The notes: a model not told the origin generated them from the letters alone. A stretch of 46,594 bases of DNA from Paraburkholderia sp. C35 (GCF_003121405.1 NZ_QBUY01000040.1:1-46594); one strand, 5' to 3'; shown: positions 25,448 through 34,085, numbered from the stretch's first letter. Numbers and translations are program-made.

Positions 25448-26827
25448 ATGTACGCCAATTCAAAGTGGCTGGCATGTGCCATTGCCAGCGCGCCGTTTTT
25501 GATCGCCTGCGGAGGAGGAAACGCGAGCGATCCCGGTTCCATCAACACGAACCAGTGCTCAGGTTCGAGCTGCGGCGTACAAGGGCCGCCGCCATCGACG
25601 GTTGCGGACGGCTCGCTCTGCCCCGCCAACGCCGACATCGTCAACAGCACGTATCTGGGCGGCGCCGGTAGCGGCGAAGTCGTGTCGCTGAACATCGACG
25701 CCGTGAAGATGACCTACACGCTGAAGTTCTTCGACTCGCCGATTCCCGTCTCGGCAGGCCAGGTCGACAACACGCGCCATGACACGACCGTCACGGGCGC
25801 CGTCCTGCATCCGCCAACGGGCACGTTGCCCAGCGCCGAGCAGACGCGCTGCGCGTTCATGCTAACGCCCGGCTCGGGCATTGCGGCTTCGACAGGCACG
25901 ACCTACACGACGCCGTTCTCGCAGACCAATCCGCCTATCGTGTTCGTCGGCAAGGGCGTGGCGGGCGGCGGCATTCCGGGCGCGACGATTTCGTTTGCGG
26001 GGATAGCCGGAATTGGCGTGGTCAATTACCGCACTTTCGATTTCTACCCGTTCCTTGGCTTCGCCAGCACGTCGACCGATCTGTCGAAGCTCGCCGGCAC
26101 GTATAACACGATGCTGTATCACATCCAGCCGACCAAGAGTTTCGGCGCGCGTGCGATCAACACCGTTGAAACGTTCGCCGCCGATGGCTCATGCAGCGGC
26201 ACGGGCGCGTCGGTGACGCCGCCCGGCTCGGCGAGCACCGCCGGCTGCCTGAGCTCGGGTGACCCGTACACGCTGAACGCCAACGGCTACTTCGACAGCA
26301 CGACTGCGCCGCAGATCGAAGACCAGTACACGATTCCTATCATCCTGCCGCCGATCAAGTCGGCGAAGACCCACCTGATCCTCGGCCAGCTCAACGGCGC
26401 GACCGTTCCCGTCGTGGTGCGCACGGGCAACGTCAGCACCACGGCGCTGCAAATCGACGACGAATCCGGCATCGCGCTGCTCGAAAACGCTACGTCGCTC
26501 GCGTCGGGCGGTTTCAACGGTGGCTATGTCGGCGCGGACTCGAACTTCAAGTACACCGCGTCGCTGATCACGAGCGGCACCGGCACGTTCATCAATCCGA
26601 CCACGCAGGCGGCCGAAAGCGGCTTCACGCTGACTTACGGCGCCGACACGGCAGGCGTAGTCGACGTCACCGATCAGCAGGGCAACACCGGCAAGGCGAT
26701 CGCGGGCGGCGGACTCTACGCGGTCTTCATCAACGGCACCGAAAACGGCGGCGTCACGGCGAGTTCGGCCAACGCACAGACCGTCGGCTCGCCGTACTTC
26801 AGCGTCGGTGCACAGATCAGCAAGTGA
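25448..26827 (+). CDS. DUF2957-type lipoprotein, copy 1
   Basis: A 459-aa exported lipoprotein: signal peptide with lipobox LIAC (lipidated Cys at about residue 21) followed by Gly/Ser/Asn-rich sequence. The body is beta-rich with hallmarks shared with the next gene: a Cys-Pro-Ala start, (T/N)STYLGGAGSGEVV, FFDSPIPVSAGQV, FVGKGVAGGGIPGA, FYPFLGFAS, DDESGIALL and a final SPYFSVGAQISK. The family is best known from Burkholderia relatives and has no defined function. AGGGAGACAGCTGC precedes the ATG. It is the first of three genes with the paralogue at 26974 and the OmpW-like protein at 28376. Confidence 0.8.
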   Translation: MYANSKWLACAIASAPFLIACGGGNASDPGSINTNQCSGSSCGVQGPPPSTVADGSLCPANADIVNSTYLGGAGSGEVVSLNIDAVKMTYTLKFFDSPIPVSAGQVDNTRHDTTVTGAVLHPPTGTLPSAEQTRCAFMLTPGSGIAASTGTTYTTPFSQTNPPIVFVGKGVAGGGIPGATISFAGIAGIGVVNYRTFDFYPFLGFASTSTDLSKLAGTYNTMLYHIQPTKSFGARAINTVETFAADGSCSGTGASVTPPGSASTAGCLSSGDPYTLNANGYFDSTTAPQIEDQYTIPIILPPIKSAKTHLILGQLNGATVPVVVRTGNVSTTALQIDDESGIALLENATSLASGGFNGGYVGADSNFKYTASLITSGTGTFINPTTQAAESGFTLTYGADTAGVVDVTDQQGNTGKAIAGGGLYAVFINGTENGGVTASSANAQTVGSPYFSVGAQISK

Positions 26828-26973
26828 CAGCAACCGCGAGCAACGAAGCGAACCGGCCGTGCAGCAGGAGGAGGCACCCGCAGCAAAGCATCGAAAAAGC
26901 AGCATCGGTAAATCACAAGACCTAGAGGCGGCTGGACTGGGAGCTGGCCGCCCATAACAAGACTGGAGGCACG

Positions 26974-28221
26974 ATGAACTGGAAGATCCTTTTGGCGCTG
27001 GCCTTGGCAGCGCCCTTGCTCGGCGCGTGCGGCGGTGCGGGCAGTGAAGGTGCACCACCCGTGGAAGCGCGCCTGTGCCCGGCATCGCTCGACTACAACA
27101 CGACCTTCACGGGCGGCGGCGGCGACGGTGAACTCGTCAAGCTGAAACTCGATACGACGAAGATGACCTGGCAGGTCACCTACGTCGAATCGCCGATCCC
27201 CGCCACGACGGGCACGGTATCGCCGACGCGCGCAGGACAGACGGCCTCCGGCACGCTGACCCAGGAAACCCTGCTTCCCACTACCAAGCTCAACCAGTGC
27301 GCGTTCCGACTGAATGGCGCGAGCCTCGACCCGAACCGTCCGGCGCGGATCTTCGTCGGCGAAGGCGTCGCGGGCGGCACGATTCCGGGCGCCGAGATTT
27401 CGTTCGGCGGCATTCTCGGCCAGGGCGCGGTGCCCGATACGAAATTCCCGTACTACCCGTTCATCGGTTTCTCGTCGATTGAGACGAATCTGGCGAATGT
27501 CGTCGGTACGTACAACCAGCTTGGCTATCATCAGATTCCGTCGCAGAACTTCGCGCCGACCGTCGTCGATACCAAGATCACGATCAATGCAGACGGTACC
27601 TGGACCGAGTGCGACAACGCGGGCGTCAACGCCGGTAAGTGCCAGCAGCCGGGGACGAACTGGGTGCAATCGGCCGATGGCAGCGGCGCGTTCGAAACCG
27701 ATAACTTCCAGGGCCAGGGCAAACCGACCCAGGCATCGGCGCCGGCGGGCAAGGGCTACATGATCGTCGGGAACCTGCGCAACCAGAACGTGCCGATCCT
27801 GATCCGCACGGGCTACGCGACCTCGACGGTGGCGTCGAACCCGCTGGGCGGCGTGATCCTCCCTGTCGCCGACGACGAATCGGGCATCTCGATCCTCGCG
27901 CCGCAGACGAACATCGCCGTCAACTCGCAGAACGGCGAGTACATCGGCGGCGACAGCGACTTCAACTACCGCACCAATGCCCTCTCCGGCACGCAGGCGA
28001 CGCTGCTCGATCCGTTCAACGCGTCGCAGGCATCGCTGACCAAGGCGCTCAATCTCGACTTCACGCAGACCGTGCCCGGCGTCGTGACATCGACGTACAC
28101 GAGCGCGGCGGCAGGCAGCGCGCCGACCGGCAAGTTCATTTTCACGGGAGGCGTGTTCGGCTTCCTGGACCTGTCGAACGCGTCGTCGCCGTACTTCACG
28201 ATTGGCGCCTTCGTCCAGTGA
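26974..28221 (+). CDS. DUF2957-type lipoprotein, copy 2
   Basis: A 415-aa paralogue of the preceding protein, with lipobox LLGAC (Cys at about residue 19) and the same order of shared blocks: CPASLDYNTTFTGGGGDGELV, YVESPIPATTGTV, FVGEGVAGGTIPGAEISFGG, FPYYPFIGFSS, DDESGISIL, SPYFTIGAFVQ. The two copies diverge mainly in the N-terminal linker and the middle. This indicates an old tandem duplication with separate roles. Start by ATG after TGGAGGCACG. The 146-bp gap from copy 1 contains a GGCGGC / GCCGCC hairpin (26927-26952). Confidence 0.8.
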   Translation: MNWKILLALALAAPLLGACGGAGSEGAPPVEARLCPASLDYNTTFTGGGGDGELVKLKLDTTKMTWQVTYVESPIPATTGTVSPTRAGQTASGTLTQETLLPTTKLNQCAFRLNGASLDPNRPARIFVGEGVAGGTIPGAEISFGGILGQGAVPDTKFPYYPFIGFSSIETNLANVVGTYNQLGYHQIPSQNFAPTVVDTKITINADGTWTECDNAGVNAGKCQQPGTNWVQSADGSGAFETDNFQGQGKPTQASAPAGKGYMIVGNLRNQNVPILIRTGYATSTVASNPLGGVILPVADDESGISILAPQTNIAVNSQNGEYIGGDSDFNYRTNALSGTQATLLDPFNASQASLTKALNLDFTQTVPGVVTSTYTSAAAGSAPTGKFIFTGGVFGFLDLSNASSPYFTIGAFVQ

Positions 28222-28272
28222 TGGACGAAAGGTCTCCCGCATAGAACGCAACGAGGCGACCGCCGCCCGGCC

Positions 28273-28338
28273 GCTCCTCTGCCTGCGCGCAGAGGAGCCG
28301 GCAACCGGGAAGCGCAGCGCACGGTGCAGATGCACCGT
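28273..28338 (+). repeat. Two strong intercistronic hairpins before the OmpW-like gene
   Basis: GCTCCTCTGC / GCAGAGGAGC (28273-28298, 10-bp perfect stem) is followed by ACGGTGCA / TGCACCGT (28321-28338, perfect). Neither has a T-run, so they are more likely mRNA-processing or stability elements, or a protein-binding site, than terminators. They lie between the second lipoprotein and the OmpW-like gene and could set different expression levels for the two. Confidence 0.55.
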
Positions 28339-28375
28339 CGCGCGCGAGGCAGGACGCCCGCTCAGGAGGAACACA

Positions 28376-29260
28376 ATGAAAAAGCGCTTGGAAGCGGCAT
28401 TGCCGAATGCCTCTGCAGCTGCGCGCGCCGGTGTGATAGCCGGCGCACTGGCCGCTGCATTGATCCTGCTCACGACGCCCAATGCCTACGCGCAAAAGGC
28501 CGGCGACGACCTCGTGTCGCTCGGCTGGTTTCACGTGATGCCGCAGGATTCGAGCACGCCACTCACGACGAACGTGGCGCCCGTGCCGATCAATACGCCG
28601 CTGCGTCTGCCGAACTCGTTCACATCGGCGGGCACGGGCCTGTCGACCAATAGCGCCGACACGCTCGGCCTCGTGTTTTCGCACTTCGTCACCGACCACA
28701 TCGCGGTGACGTCAGTGGCAGGCGTGCCGCCGAAGTTCAAGCTCTACGGACACGGCACGATCCAGCCGCCTGGCCCGGCGGGCGCGCTTGGCAAACAGGA
28801 TATCGGCGATCCAGCCGTCAATCCGATCGTGAAAAGCGTGCGGCAATGGAGTCCGGCGCTGATCTTCCAGTACTACTTCGGCAAGTCCGACGCGAAGTTC
28901 CGGCCATTTCTCGGTCTCGGCGTGTCGTATAACTGGTTCAGCGATATTCAGCTGAACAATAACTTCGTGACGTCGACGCAAGACAATCTCGGGGCGATTC
29001 TGGCTGCGGGCGCGGGCAAGCCGGGGAAAACGACCGTGGAAGCGAAGGCGTCGTCGTCGTGGCAGCCGGTTTTCAATGCGGGCGCGATCTACAACATCAC
29101 CGACAAGTGGGGGATCACGGCGTCCGTGACCTACATTCCGCTGAAGACGACGTCGTCGACGATCATCAAGGCCGCCGATGGGACCGAACTCGCCGTTTCG
29201 AAGGCAGAGCTGAAGGCGGATCCGATCATCACGTACCTGGCGGTTTCGTACCGGTTCTGA
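28376..29260 (+). CDS. OmpW-family outer-membrane protein
   Basis: A 294-aa outer-membrane beta-barrel. The signal peptide ends NAYAQ at about residue 41, after which the sequence alternates as expected for 8 strands. Family stretches include WSPALIFQYYFGKSDAKFRPFLGLGVSYNWFSD, NAGAIYNITDKWGITASVTYIPLKT and a final aromatic YRF that marks barrel insertion. OmpW-type proteins form narrow channels for hydrophobic small molecules. AGGAGGAACACA fixes ATG 28376; longer in-frame extensions lack a ribosome site. The link with two DUF2957 lipoproteins suggests a joint envelope function. Confidence 0.88.
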   Translation: MKKRLEAALPNASAAARAGVIAGALAAALILLTTPNAYAQKAGDDLVSLGWFHVMPQDSSTPLTTNVAPVPINTPLRLPNSFTSAGTGLSTNSADTLGLVFSHFVTDHIAVTSVAGVPPKFKLYGHGTIQPPGPAGALGKQDIGDPAVNPIVKSVRQWSPALIFQYYFGKSDAKFRPFLGLGVSYNWFSDIQLNNNFVTSTQDNLGAILAAGAGKPGKTTVEAKASSSWQPVFNAGAIYNITDKWGITASVTYIPLKTTSSTIIKAADGTELAVSKAELKADPIITYLAVSYRF

Positions 29261-29288
29261 GGATTTGCGTCTATCGGCTGCGATGGGC

Positions 29289-29350
29289 GAAAAAAAAGCC
29301 CGCCATGGTGGCGGGCTGAATCCATATCAGAGGAGACATGGAGGAGACAA
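29289..29350 (-). ncRNA. Candidate small RNA with duplicated anti-Shine-Dalgarno motif
   Basis: A minus-strand promoter (29356-29384) predicts a transcript starting near 29350. It ends at a perfect 9-bp hairpin (AGCCCGCCA 29297-29305 / TGGCGGGCT 29309-29317) followed by eight T's. The ~60-nt RNA would contain GTCTCCTC-CAT-GTCTCCTC, two copies of a CU-rich sequence complementary to ribosome-binding sites, in its unpaired 5' half. This is the layout of Hfq-dependent trans-acting RNAs. No long reading frame lies on this strand. Alternative: the hairpin is only the terminator of the LysE-type gene or of the OmpW-like gene. Confidence 0.6.
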
Positions 29351-29355
29351 GAACG

Positions 29356-29384
29356 ACTATAGCAAATCACTTGGTGCGTTGCAA
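29356..29384 (-). promoter_or_regulatory. Promoter of the candidate small RNA
   Basis: Minus strand: -35 TTGCAA (29384-29379), exact 17-bp spacer, -10 TATAGT (29361-29356). This is among the best sigma-70 matches in the window. It points into a short non-coding stretch that ends in a terminator, not into a gene. Confidence 0.65.
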
Positions 29385-29534
29385 CATGTTGCGCTAGAGC
29401 GGCTCTTCTATGCTTCAAAAGGGTGACAAAACGTCGCACCCGAGTTTTTCGGGTATATTTTTGTGCTCTGCATCATTTTCGCGAAGTCGCCCGGCTGTCC
29501 TGCAAAGAACGCTGCCGCCGGGTGCAAAAGCGGG

Positions 29535-30182
29535 TCAGTGCCTGACCAGCGCCATCATCGCGCCGAATCCGACGAACACGCCGCCCGTCAGCCGGTTGAA
29601 CGCCTTCGCGACACTGCTGCTCTTCAGCTTCGCGCCAATCTGCGTGCCGCAACCCGCGTAGACGATGTACCAGCTCACTTCCATCACTGCCGTCGTCACG
29701 ACGAGCACGGCAAACTGCGGCAGCGTCGCGCGCGTGGCGTCGATGAATTGCGGCAATAGCGCGGCAGAAAACAGAATCGCCTTCGGATTGCTGCTGCCGA
29801 CCAGAAAGCCGTTGCGCATCAGCGCACCACGCGAGGGAGCACGCTTGCCAATCAGGTCATCGGCGGCCGCATCGACTTGCGCCGCCGCAACCTCGCTGAC
29901 GGGTGCACGCCACGCTTTCACGCCGAGCCACACCAGATAGGCCGCGCCGAGCAGGCGCAGCGTATTGAACGTCGCCGGCCATGCCTTCAGCAGCACGCCA
30001 AGCCCGGCGACGGAAACGGCCAGCATCAGCATCAGCGACAACAGACAGCCGGCCATCGTAGACGCCGTGTGACGCATGCCGTAGCGGGCGCCGTGCGTCA
30101 TCATCAACAGCATGTTCGGGCCGGGAATCGCACAAACGACGAAGATCGTGGCCACGTAAAGCCACCAGGTATGCAAACTCAT
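29535..30182 (-). CDS. LysE/RhtB-family amino-acid exporter
   Basis: A 215-aa inner-membrane protein with about six hydrophobic segments. The family signature sits near the N-terminus (VCAIPGPNMLLMMTHGARYGMRHT), and NGFLVGSSNPKAILFSAALLPQFI in the middle is typical of RhtB-type exporters of amino acids or derivatives. The start is the internal ATG giving MSLHTWWLY; upstream in-frame codons add a polar stretch not expected for this family. The substrate is unknown. The nearest minus-strand terminator is the small-RNA hairpin at 29297. Confidence 0.85.
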   Translation of the reverse strand: MSLHTWWLYVATIFVVCAIPGPNMLLMMTHGARYGMRHTASTMAGCLLSLMLMLAVSVAGLGVLLKAWPATFNTLRLLGAAYLVWLGVKAWRAPVSEVAAAQVDAAADDLIGKRAPSRGALMRNGFLVGSSNPKAILFSAALLPQFIDATRATLPQFAVLVVTTAVMEVSWYIVYAGCGTQIGAKLKSSSVAKAFNRLTGGVFVGFGAMMALVRH

Positions 30183-30309
30183 GATCCGTAGTGCTCGACA
30201 GAAATGGAAAACGGGCGGGACGGACATTATGCCCGCCCCGCCCGTTCTTAATCCCGCTTGCCCTGTGCTTCAGCTTCAATAAGCGCAAGAACCGGCAAGC
30301 GCCGCGCCG

Positions 30310-31179
30310 TCAACGTCCCGCGCGGCGTGCGGCGACCTGACCCAGCACGGCAAAATCTTTCTCGCCGTCGCCATGCGCGACGGCTTCGATCAGACTGTCG
30401 CGCACGACACTCGCCACCGGCAGCGGCGTCATCACCGATTCCGCCGCAGCCAGCGCGAGACGCACGTCCTTCAGGCCGAGACGTGCCTTGAACAGCGCCG
30501 GCTCGTAGCGCTGCTCGGCAATCATCTTGCCGTAGCCCTGATAAACGGGGCCGGGGAACGCGCTGCTCGTGATCACGTCGAGGAAGTCCTGCATCGCGAC
30601 TCCGTGGCCGCCGAGCAACGCCGACGCCTCACCCAGCGATTCCACCGCCGACGCCAGCATGAAATTCGCCGCCAGCTTGACGACATTGGCCTGCTGCGGC
30701 AGCGAGCCGATGCGCCACGTTTTCTGGCCAATCGAATCGAAAACCGGCTGAACGCGATCGATTGCCTCGGCGGGTCCGGCGGCGACGATGGTCAGCTTCG
30801 CGGCGGCTGCCACGTCCGGGCGCCCCATCACGGGTGCCGACACATAGTTCAAGCCGCGGCCGGCGTGGGCCGTGGCCAGTTCTTCGGCCAGCGCGACGGA
30901 AATCGTCGCCATGTTCACGTGAATCAGGCCGCGCGGCGCGTGCTCGAGCAGCGTGGCGCTGATGACCTCGCGCAGGGCGGTATCGTCGGCGAGCATCGAG
31001 AAGACGGCGTCGCCCGTGAAAGCCTCGGCGGGCGTCGCGACTACCCGCGCACCCAGTTCGGCGAGCGGCTGGGCCTTGTCCAGCGAACGGTTCCAGACGC
31101 GCACGCTATGCCCGGCTTTCAGCATATTTGCGACCATCGCGGCGCCCATTTCGCCGAGACCGATAAAACCGATGTCCAT
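30310..31179 (-). CDS. 3-hydroxyisobutyrate-dehydrogenase-family oxidoreductase
   Basis: A 289-aa NAD(P)-dependent beta-hydroxyacid dehydrogenase. The Rossmann start DIGFIGLGEMGAAMVANMLKAGHSV is the family's dinucleotide motif. GRGLNYVSAPVMGRPDVAAA corresponds to the substrate-binding block (usual D-A-P-V-S-G) but reads S-A-P-V-M-G. The catalytic-Lys region is NVVKLAANFMLASAVESLGEA. Family members act on hydroxyisobutyrate, tartronate semialdehyde or similar; the altered block argues for the reductase-like subgroup with an unassigned substrate. Divergent from the Mut7-C gene across 102 bp. Confidence 0.87.
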   Translation of the reverse strand: MDIGFIGLGEMGAAMVANMLKAGHSVRVWNRSLDKAQPLAELGARVVATPAEAFTGDAVFSMLADDTALREVISATLLEHAPRGLIHVNMATISVALAEELATAHAGRGLNYVSAPVMGRPDVAAAAKLTIVAAGPAEAIDRVQPVFDSIGQKTWRIGSLPQQANVVKLAANFMLASAVESLGEASALLGGHGVAMQDFLDVITSSAFPGPVYQGYGKMIAEQRYEPALFKARLGLKDVRLALAAAESVMTPLPVASVVRDSLIEAVAHGDGEKDFAVLGQVAARRAGR

Positions 31180-31281
31180 CAGTTGCTCCTAGTTCAAGAA
31201 CCCGAAGTAGAGCACAGCCGCGCGCCTCGTGCAGGAAATTGGCCATCGGCACAGCGCGACGGGCGGTGCGATACTGCTGTC

Positions 31282-32046
31282 ATGGTCACGGCCACTTTTC
31301 GCTTCTATGAAGAATTGAACGACTTCCTGGCGCGGCCGCTGCGCCGCCAGTCGTTCAGTTGGGAATGCGCGCGCGGCGCCAGTGCGAAGCACATGATCGA
31401 AGCGCTCGGCGTGCCGCACACCGAAGTCGAACTGATACTCGTGAACGGCGAATCGGTCGGTTTCGATCATCCACTGCACGAAGGCGACCGCGTCGCCGTT
31501 TATCCTAAATTCGAAGCGCTCGACATCCAGCCGCTGCTACGCGTGCGCGAGCAACCGCTGCGCGTCGTGCGCTTCGTCGCCGCCGCGCATCTCGGCGGAC
31601 GCGCGCAACTGCTGCGGCTCGCCGGCTTCGACACACTTTACGACAATCACTACGCAGATTCGCATATTGAATCGATTGCATCTGCCGAAGGACGCATTGT
31701 CCTCACGCGCGACCGCGAACTGCTCAAGCGCCGCACCATCACGCACGGTTGCTACGTGCGCGCGCTGAAACCCAAAGTGCAATTGCGCGAAATCTTCGAC
31801 CGGCTCGATCTGGCGCGCAGCGCACGGCCTTTTCGCCTGTGCCTGACGTGCAACGTGCCGTTGCGGCGCATTGCCAGAAACGAAGCAGTCGGGCGTGCGC
31901 CCGAAGGCGTGCTCGACAGGCATACCCAGTTCGTCACCTGCGACACATGCAGGCGCGTGTTCTGGGAAGGCACGCACTGGCGGCGCATGCGCGCGCTGAT
32001 GGACAGCGTGACAGGCACTGAAAGGGCCGAAACGCCCGTGAAATAG
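31282..32046 (+). CDS. Mut7-C domain protein with ubiquitin-like N-terminus
   Basis: A 254-aa soluble protein. The N-terminal ~80 residues (VTATFRFYEELNDFL to GDRVAVYPKFEALD) look like the ubiquitin/ThiS-like domain often fused to Mut7-C proteins. The C-terminal part (about 95-235) has the PIN-related Mut7-C nuclease fold, with FVAAAHLGGRAQLLRLAGFDT and IVLTRDRELLKRR, and a zinc-knuckle: CLTCN then CDTCRRVFWEGTHWRRM. It is predicted to be an RNase; the target is unknown. The usual LDVHLGRLAR-type acidic motif reads FVAAAHLGGRAQ, so one predicted catalytic acid appears replaced. Confidence 0.8.
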   Translation: MVTATFRFYEELNDFLARPLRRQSFSWECARGASAKHMIEALGVPHTEVELILVNGESVGFDHPLHEGDRVAVYPKFEALDIQPLLRVREQPLRVVRFVAAAHLGGRAQLLRLAGFDTLYDNHYADSHIESIASAEGRIVLTRDRELLKRRTITHGCYVRALKPKVQLREIFDRLDLARSARPFRLCLTCNVPLRRIARNEAVGRAPEGVLDRHTQFVTCDTCRRVFWEGTHWRRMRALMDSVTGTERAETPVK

Positions 32047-32144
32047 TGGCCCGATGCGCACCGGCGATTCACCGCGCATCCCGCGATACCCCGCCGCGCG
32101 CTGCGTACAATGCTGGATTGCTTACCTGTTAGAGGCCTTTCCGT

Positions 32145-32432
32145 ATGGCAATGAAGAAATTCGACCTTGAGAAAAACAAGGCGCTGAAGCTCGGCAACGA
32201 CATGAAACAGGCGCTTTCCGCCGACCGCTTCGGCAAGACGTCGTCGCTGCAACCGCAACTCGATCGTCGCGAGCAACGCAAGCTCGACCAGGCCAAGGGG
32301 CTCGTGCCGTTCGCGTGCAAGCTGCCGGATTCGCTCGTCGCGCAGTTGAAAGAGCGCGCCGCAACACATCCCGAAGGCATGAACGGACTGATCGCCGAAT
32401 TGCTCGTCAACGGACTGGCAGCGGGCGTTTGA
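32145..32432 (+). CDS. Small ribbon-helix-helix-like protein
   Basis: A 95-aa basic protein. The last ~45 residues (VPFACKLPDSLVAQLKERAATHPEGMNGLIAELLVNGL) follow the beta-strand, helix, loop, helix pattern of ribbon-helix-helix DNA-binding domains. The first ~50 residues are charged and probably flexible. DNA binding is inferred from pattern only. The gene is monocistronic, with a terminator at 32503. No toxin-like partner is adjacent, so it is not obviously an antitoxin. Confidence 0.6.
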   Translation: MAMKKFDLEKNKALKLGNDMKQALSADRFGKTSSLQPQLDRREQRKLDQAKGLVPFACKLPDSLVAQLKERAATHPEGMNGLIAELLVNGLAAGV

Positions 32433-32502
32433 GCGGCGGCATGAGCCGCACGCGTGCCGCGCGTCTACATGGCGCGCATCGGCGGATTGCGCCGGAAATG
32501 CA

Positions 32503-32533
32503 AAAGGCCGAAGCAATGCTTCGGCCTTTCTTG
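32503..32533 (+). terminator. Terminator after the ribbon-helix-helix-like gene
   Basis: AAAGGCCGAAGC (32503-32514) and GCTTCGGCCTTT (32518-32529) form a perfect 12-bp stem with a 3-base loop and a short T-containing tail. It may also serve the converging small exported gene. Confidence 0.8.
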
Positions 32534-32583
32534 TTGCTGCGCCCGCGCCGCGATAAAGCGGCCGACGCTGCGAACGGGGCTGC

Positions 32584-32793
32584 TTAGTTCTGCGTGCCCT
32601 TGTCGTTCGTGCCTGCAGCCGAAGCCGCCGACGACACGCCAGCGCGCTTGCCGTGCGTCTTCAGTTGCTTGTGAGCGTGCTTCGGCTTGGCCGTTGCAGC
32701 TGCTGCCGGCGCTGCGTCGGATGCCTGTGCGAAAGCTTGAACGGACACCAGCGCGAGCGAGGCGGTGACGAGCGAGGCGATGATCTTCTTCAT
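32584..32793 (-). CDS. Small exported Ala/Lys/His-rich protein
   Basis: A 69-aa product with a textbook signal peptide (MKKIIASLVTASLALVSVQAFAQ, cleavage after AFA). A mature part of about 45 residues rich in Ala, Lys and His (KPKHAHKQLKTHGKR) follows. The composition resembles acid-shock or periplasmic basic peptides, but no family is firmly recognised. TTGGGGATAACACAT precedes the ATG. A promoter is visible at 32895-32923, leaving a ~95-nt leader. Confidence 0.7.
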   Translation of the reverse strand: MKKIIASLVTASLALVSVQAFAQASDAAPAAAATAKPKHAHKQLKTHGKRAGVSSAASAAGTNDKGTQN

Positions 32794-32894
32794 ATGTGTT
32801 ATCCCCAAACCTGACGACTTTAAGTCAATGTTGAATTGAACAGCATGATGGCGAAGCCAGCCGGGCGCTCAGCGCCTTGCGGCTCCCCGCGGCG

Positions 32895-32923
32895 AGTATC
32901 ACGCAGCGTAGGCGGTTTGTCAT
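32895..32923 (-). promoter_or_regulatory. Promoter for the small exported Ala/Lys/His-rich protein
   Basis: Minus strand: -35 ATGACA (32923-32918), 17-bp spacer, -10 GATACT (32900-32895). The leader contains a GGCGCTGAGCGCC hairpin (near 32865-32880). The rest of the 32794-33137 gap shows a TATCAT -10-like hexamer on the plus strand near 33020 that may serve the DMT transporter gene. Confidence 0.5.
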
Positions 32924-33137
32924 CCGATAAAGCTCGATATGTATTTTCCGGGAGACAGCCGTCTTACTGAATGCTTTCATGCGGTCAACGCTTCGCCGAC
33001 GACACATGCGCGCACGCGGGTATCATGTCGGCTGCCATTGAATACGGGTTGTTTCGTATGAACAGAGGCGCGTGAGGCGCCCGCGCGCGCTCTGCAGCGC
33101 GTCACGAGAAACGGCCCGTCCCGTCAGGAATCTCCGC

Positions 33138-34085
33138 TTGAAAACCGCCACCCGCCAACACCTGCGCGCGAATCTGCTCATGCTCGTCGCCGCGATGATC
33201 TGGGGCAGCGCGTTCGTCGCGCAACGCCTCAGCCTCGATGCCATCGGACCGTTTCTCTTCACCGGCCTGCGCTTTCTGCTCGGCGCACTGATTGTGCTGA
33301 TCGTGTGGTCCGTGGCGCGGCGGCGCACTTCGCATTCCGACGACGCGCCCGCTTCGCTGTACCCTGCCCGTTCGGCAAAGCTATGGCGCGATGGCGCAGT
33401 GCTCGGACTGCTGGTCGCCGTATCGATCTCGTGTCAGCAGATCGGCCTGCAATACACGAAGGTGGCGAACGCGGGCTTTATCAGTTCGCTGTACGTCGTG
33501 ATCGTGCCGCTGATCGGCGTGCTGCTGCGCCATCAGACGGGCGTCGGCGTATGGCTCGGCGCGCTGCTGGCGGCGCTCGGCATGTACTTCCTGAGCGTCG
33601 ACGAGCATTTTTCGATTCTCTATGGCGACTGGCTGCAACTGGCAGGGTCGATCGTCATCTCGGCGCAGGTCGTGCTCGTCAGCCGCTTTGCGCGCCGTCA
33701 CGATCCGCTTGCGCTCGCACTCGTGCAGTTTGTGGTGTGCGGACTGGTAAGTCTTGCAATCGGGCTGGCCGTCGATCCGCTGCGCCTCGCTGACATCGTC
33801 CGCGCGGCGCCGACCATCCTTTACGGCGGTGCGCTTTCGGTGGGCGTCGCGTACACGATTCAGGTTGTCGCGCAGAAGGACGCTGCGCCCGCGCATGCAG
33901 CCGTGATCTTCAGCATGGAAGGTGTGTTTGCCGCGCTTGCAGGTTGGCTCGTACTGGGCGAAACACTTGCACCGCGTGCGCTGCTCGGTTGCGCGCTGAT
34001 GATGGCGGGGTTGATCGTGTGTCAGGTGATGCCGATGTGGATGGCGCGGCGCGACGTTTCGTCGGATTCAGCCGAGCCTGCCTGA
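33138..34085 (+). CDS. EamA/DMT-family transporter
   Basis: An inner-membrane protein of about 315 aa with ten hydrophobic helices in two EamA repeats (LLMLVAAMIWGSAFVAQRLSLDAIGPFLFTGLRFLLGALIV; second half from about residue 160, ILYGDWLQLAGSIVISAQVVLVSRF). The family exports metabolites or amino acids; the substrate is unknown. Start choice: TTG 33138 follows AGGAA by 7 nt and begins LKTATRQHLRAN. A GTG start at 33072 would add 22 residues but its purine-rich stretch is too close. Confidence 0.78.
   Translation: MKTATRQHLRANLLMLVAAMIWGSAFVAQRLSLDAIGPFLFTGLRFLLGALIVLIVWSVARRRTSHSDDAPASLYPARSAKLWRDGAVLGLLVAVSISCQQIGLQYTKVANAGFISSLYVVIVPLIGVLLRHQTGVGVWLGALLAALGMYFLSVDEHFSILYGDWLQLAGSIVISAQVVLVSRFARRHDPLALALVQFVVCGLVSLAIGLAVDPLRLADIVRAAPTILYGGALSVGVAYTIQVVAQKDAAPAHAAVIFSMEGVFAALAGWLVLGETLAPRALLGCALMMAGLIVCQVMPMWMARRDVSSDSAEPA

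Noticed and set aside
29340..29397. A 19-codon plus-strand frame starting in GGAGACATGGAGGAG
   Set aside because: The purine-rich stretch looks like a ribosome site, but it is the complement of the anti-ribosome-site repeats in the minus-strand small-RNA candidate, which has a better promoter and terminator.
32145..32432. Toxin-antitoxin pair centred on the ribbon-helix-helix-like protein
   Set aside because: No toxin-like gene is adjacent; the gene has its own terminator and the Mut7-C gene upstream is about 100 bp away with its own start.
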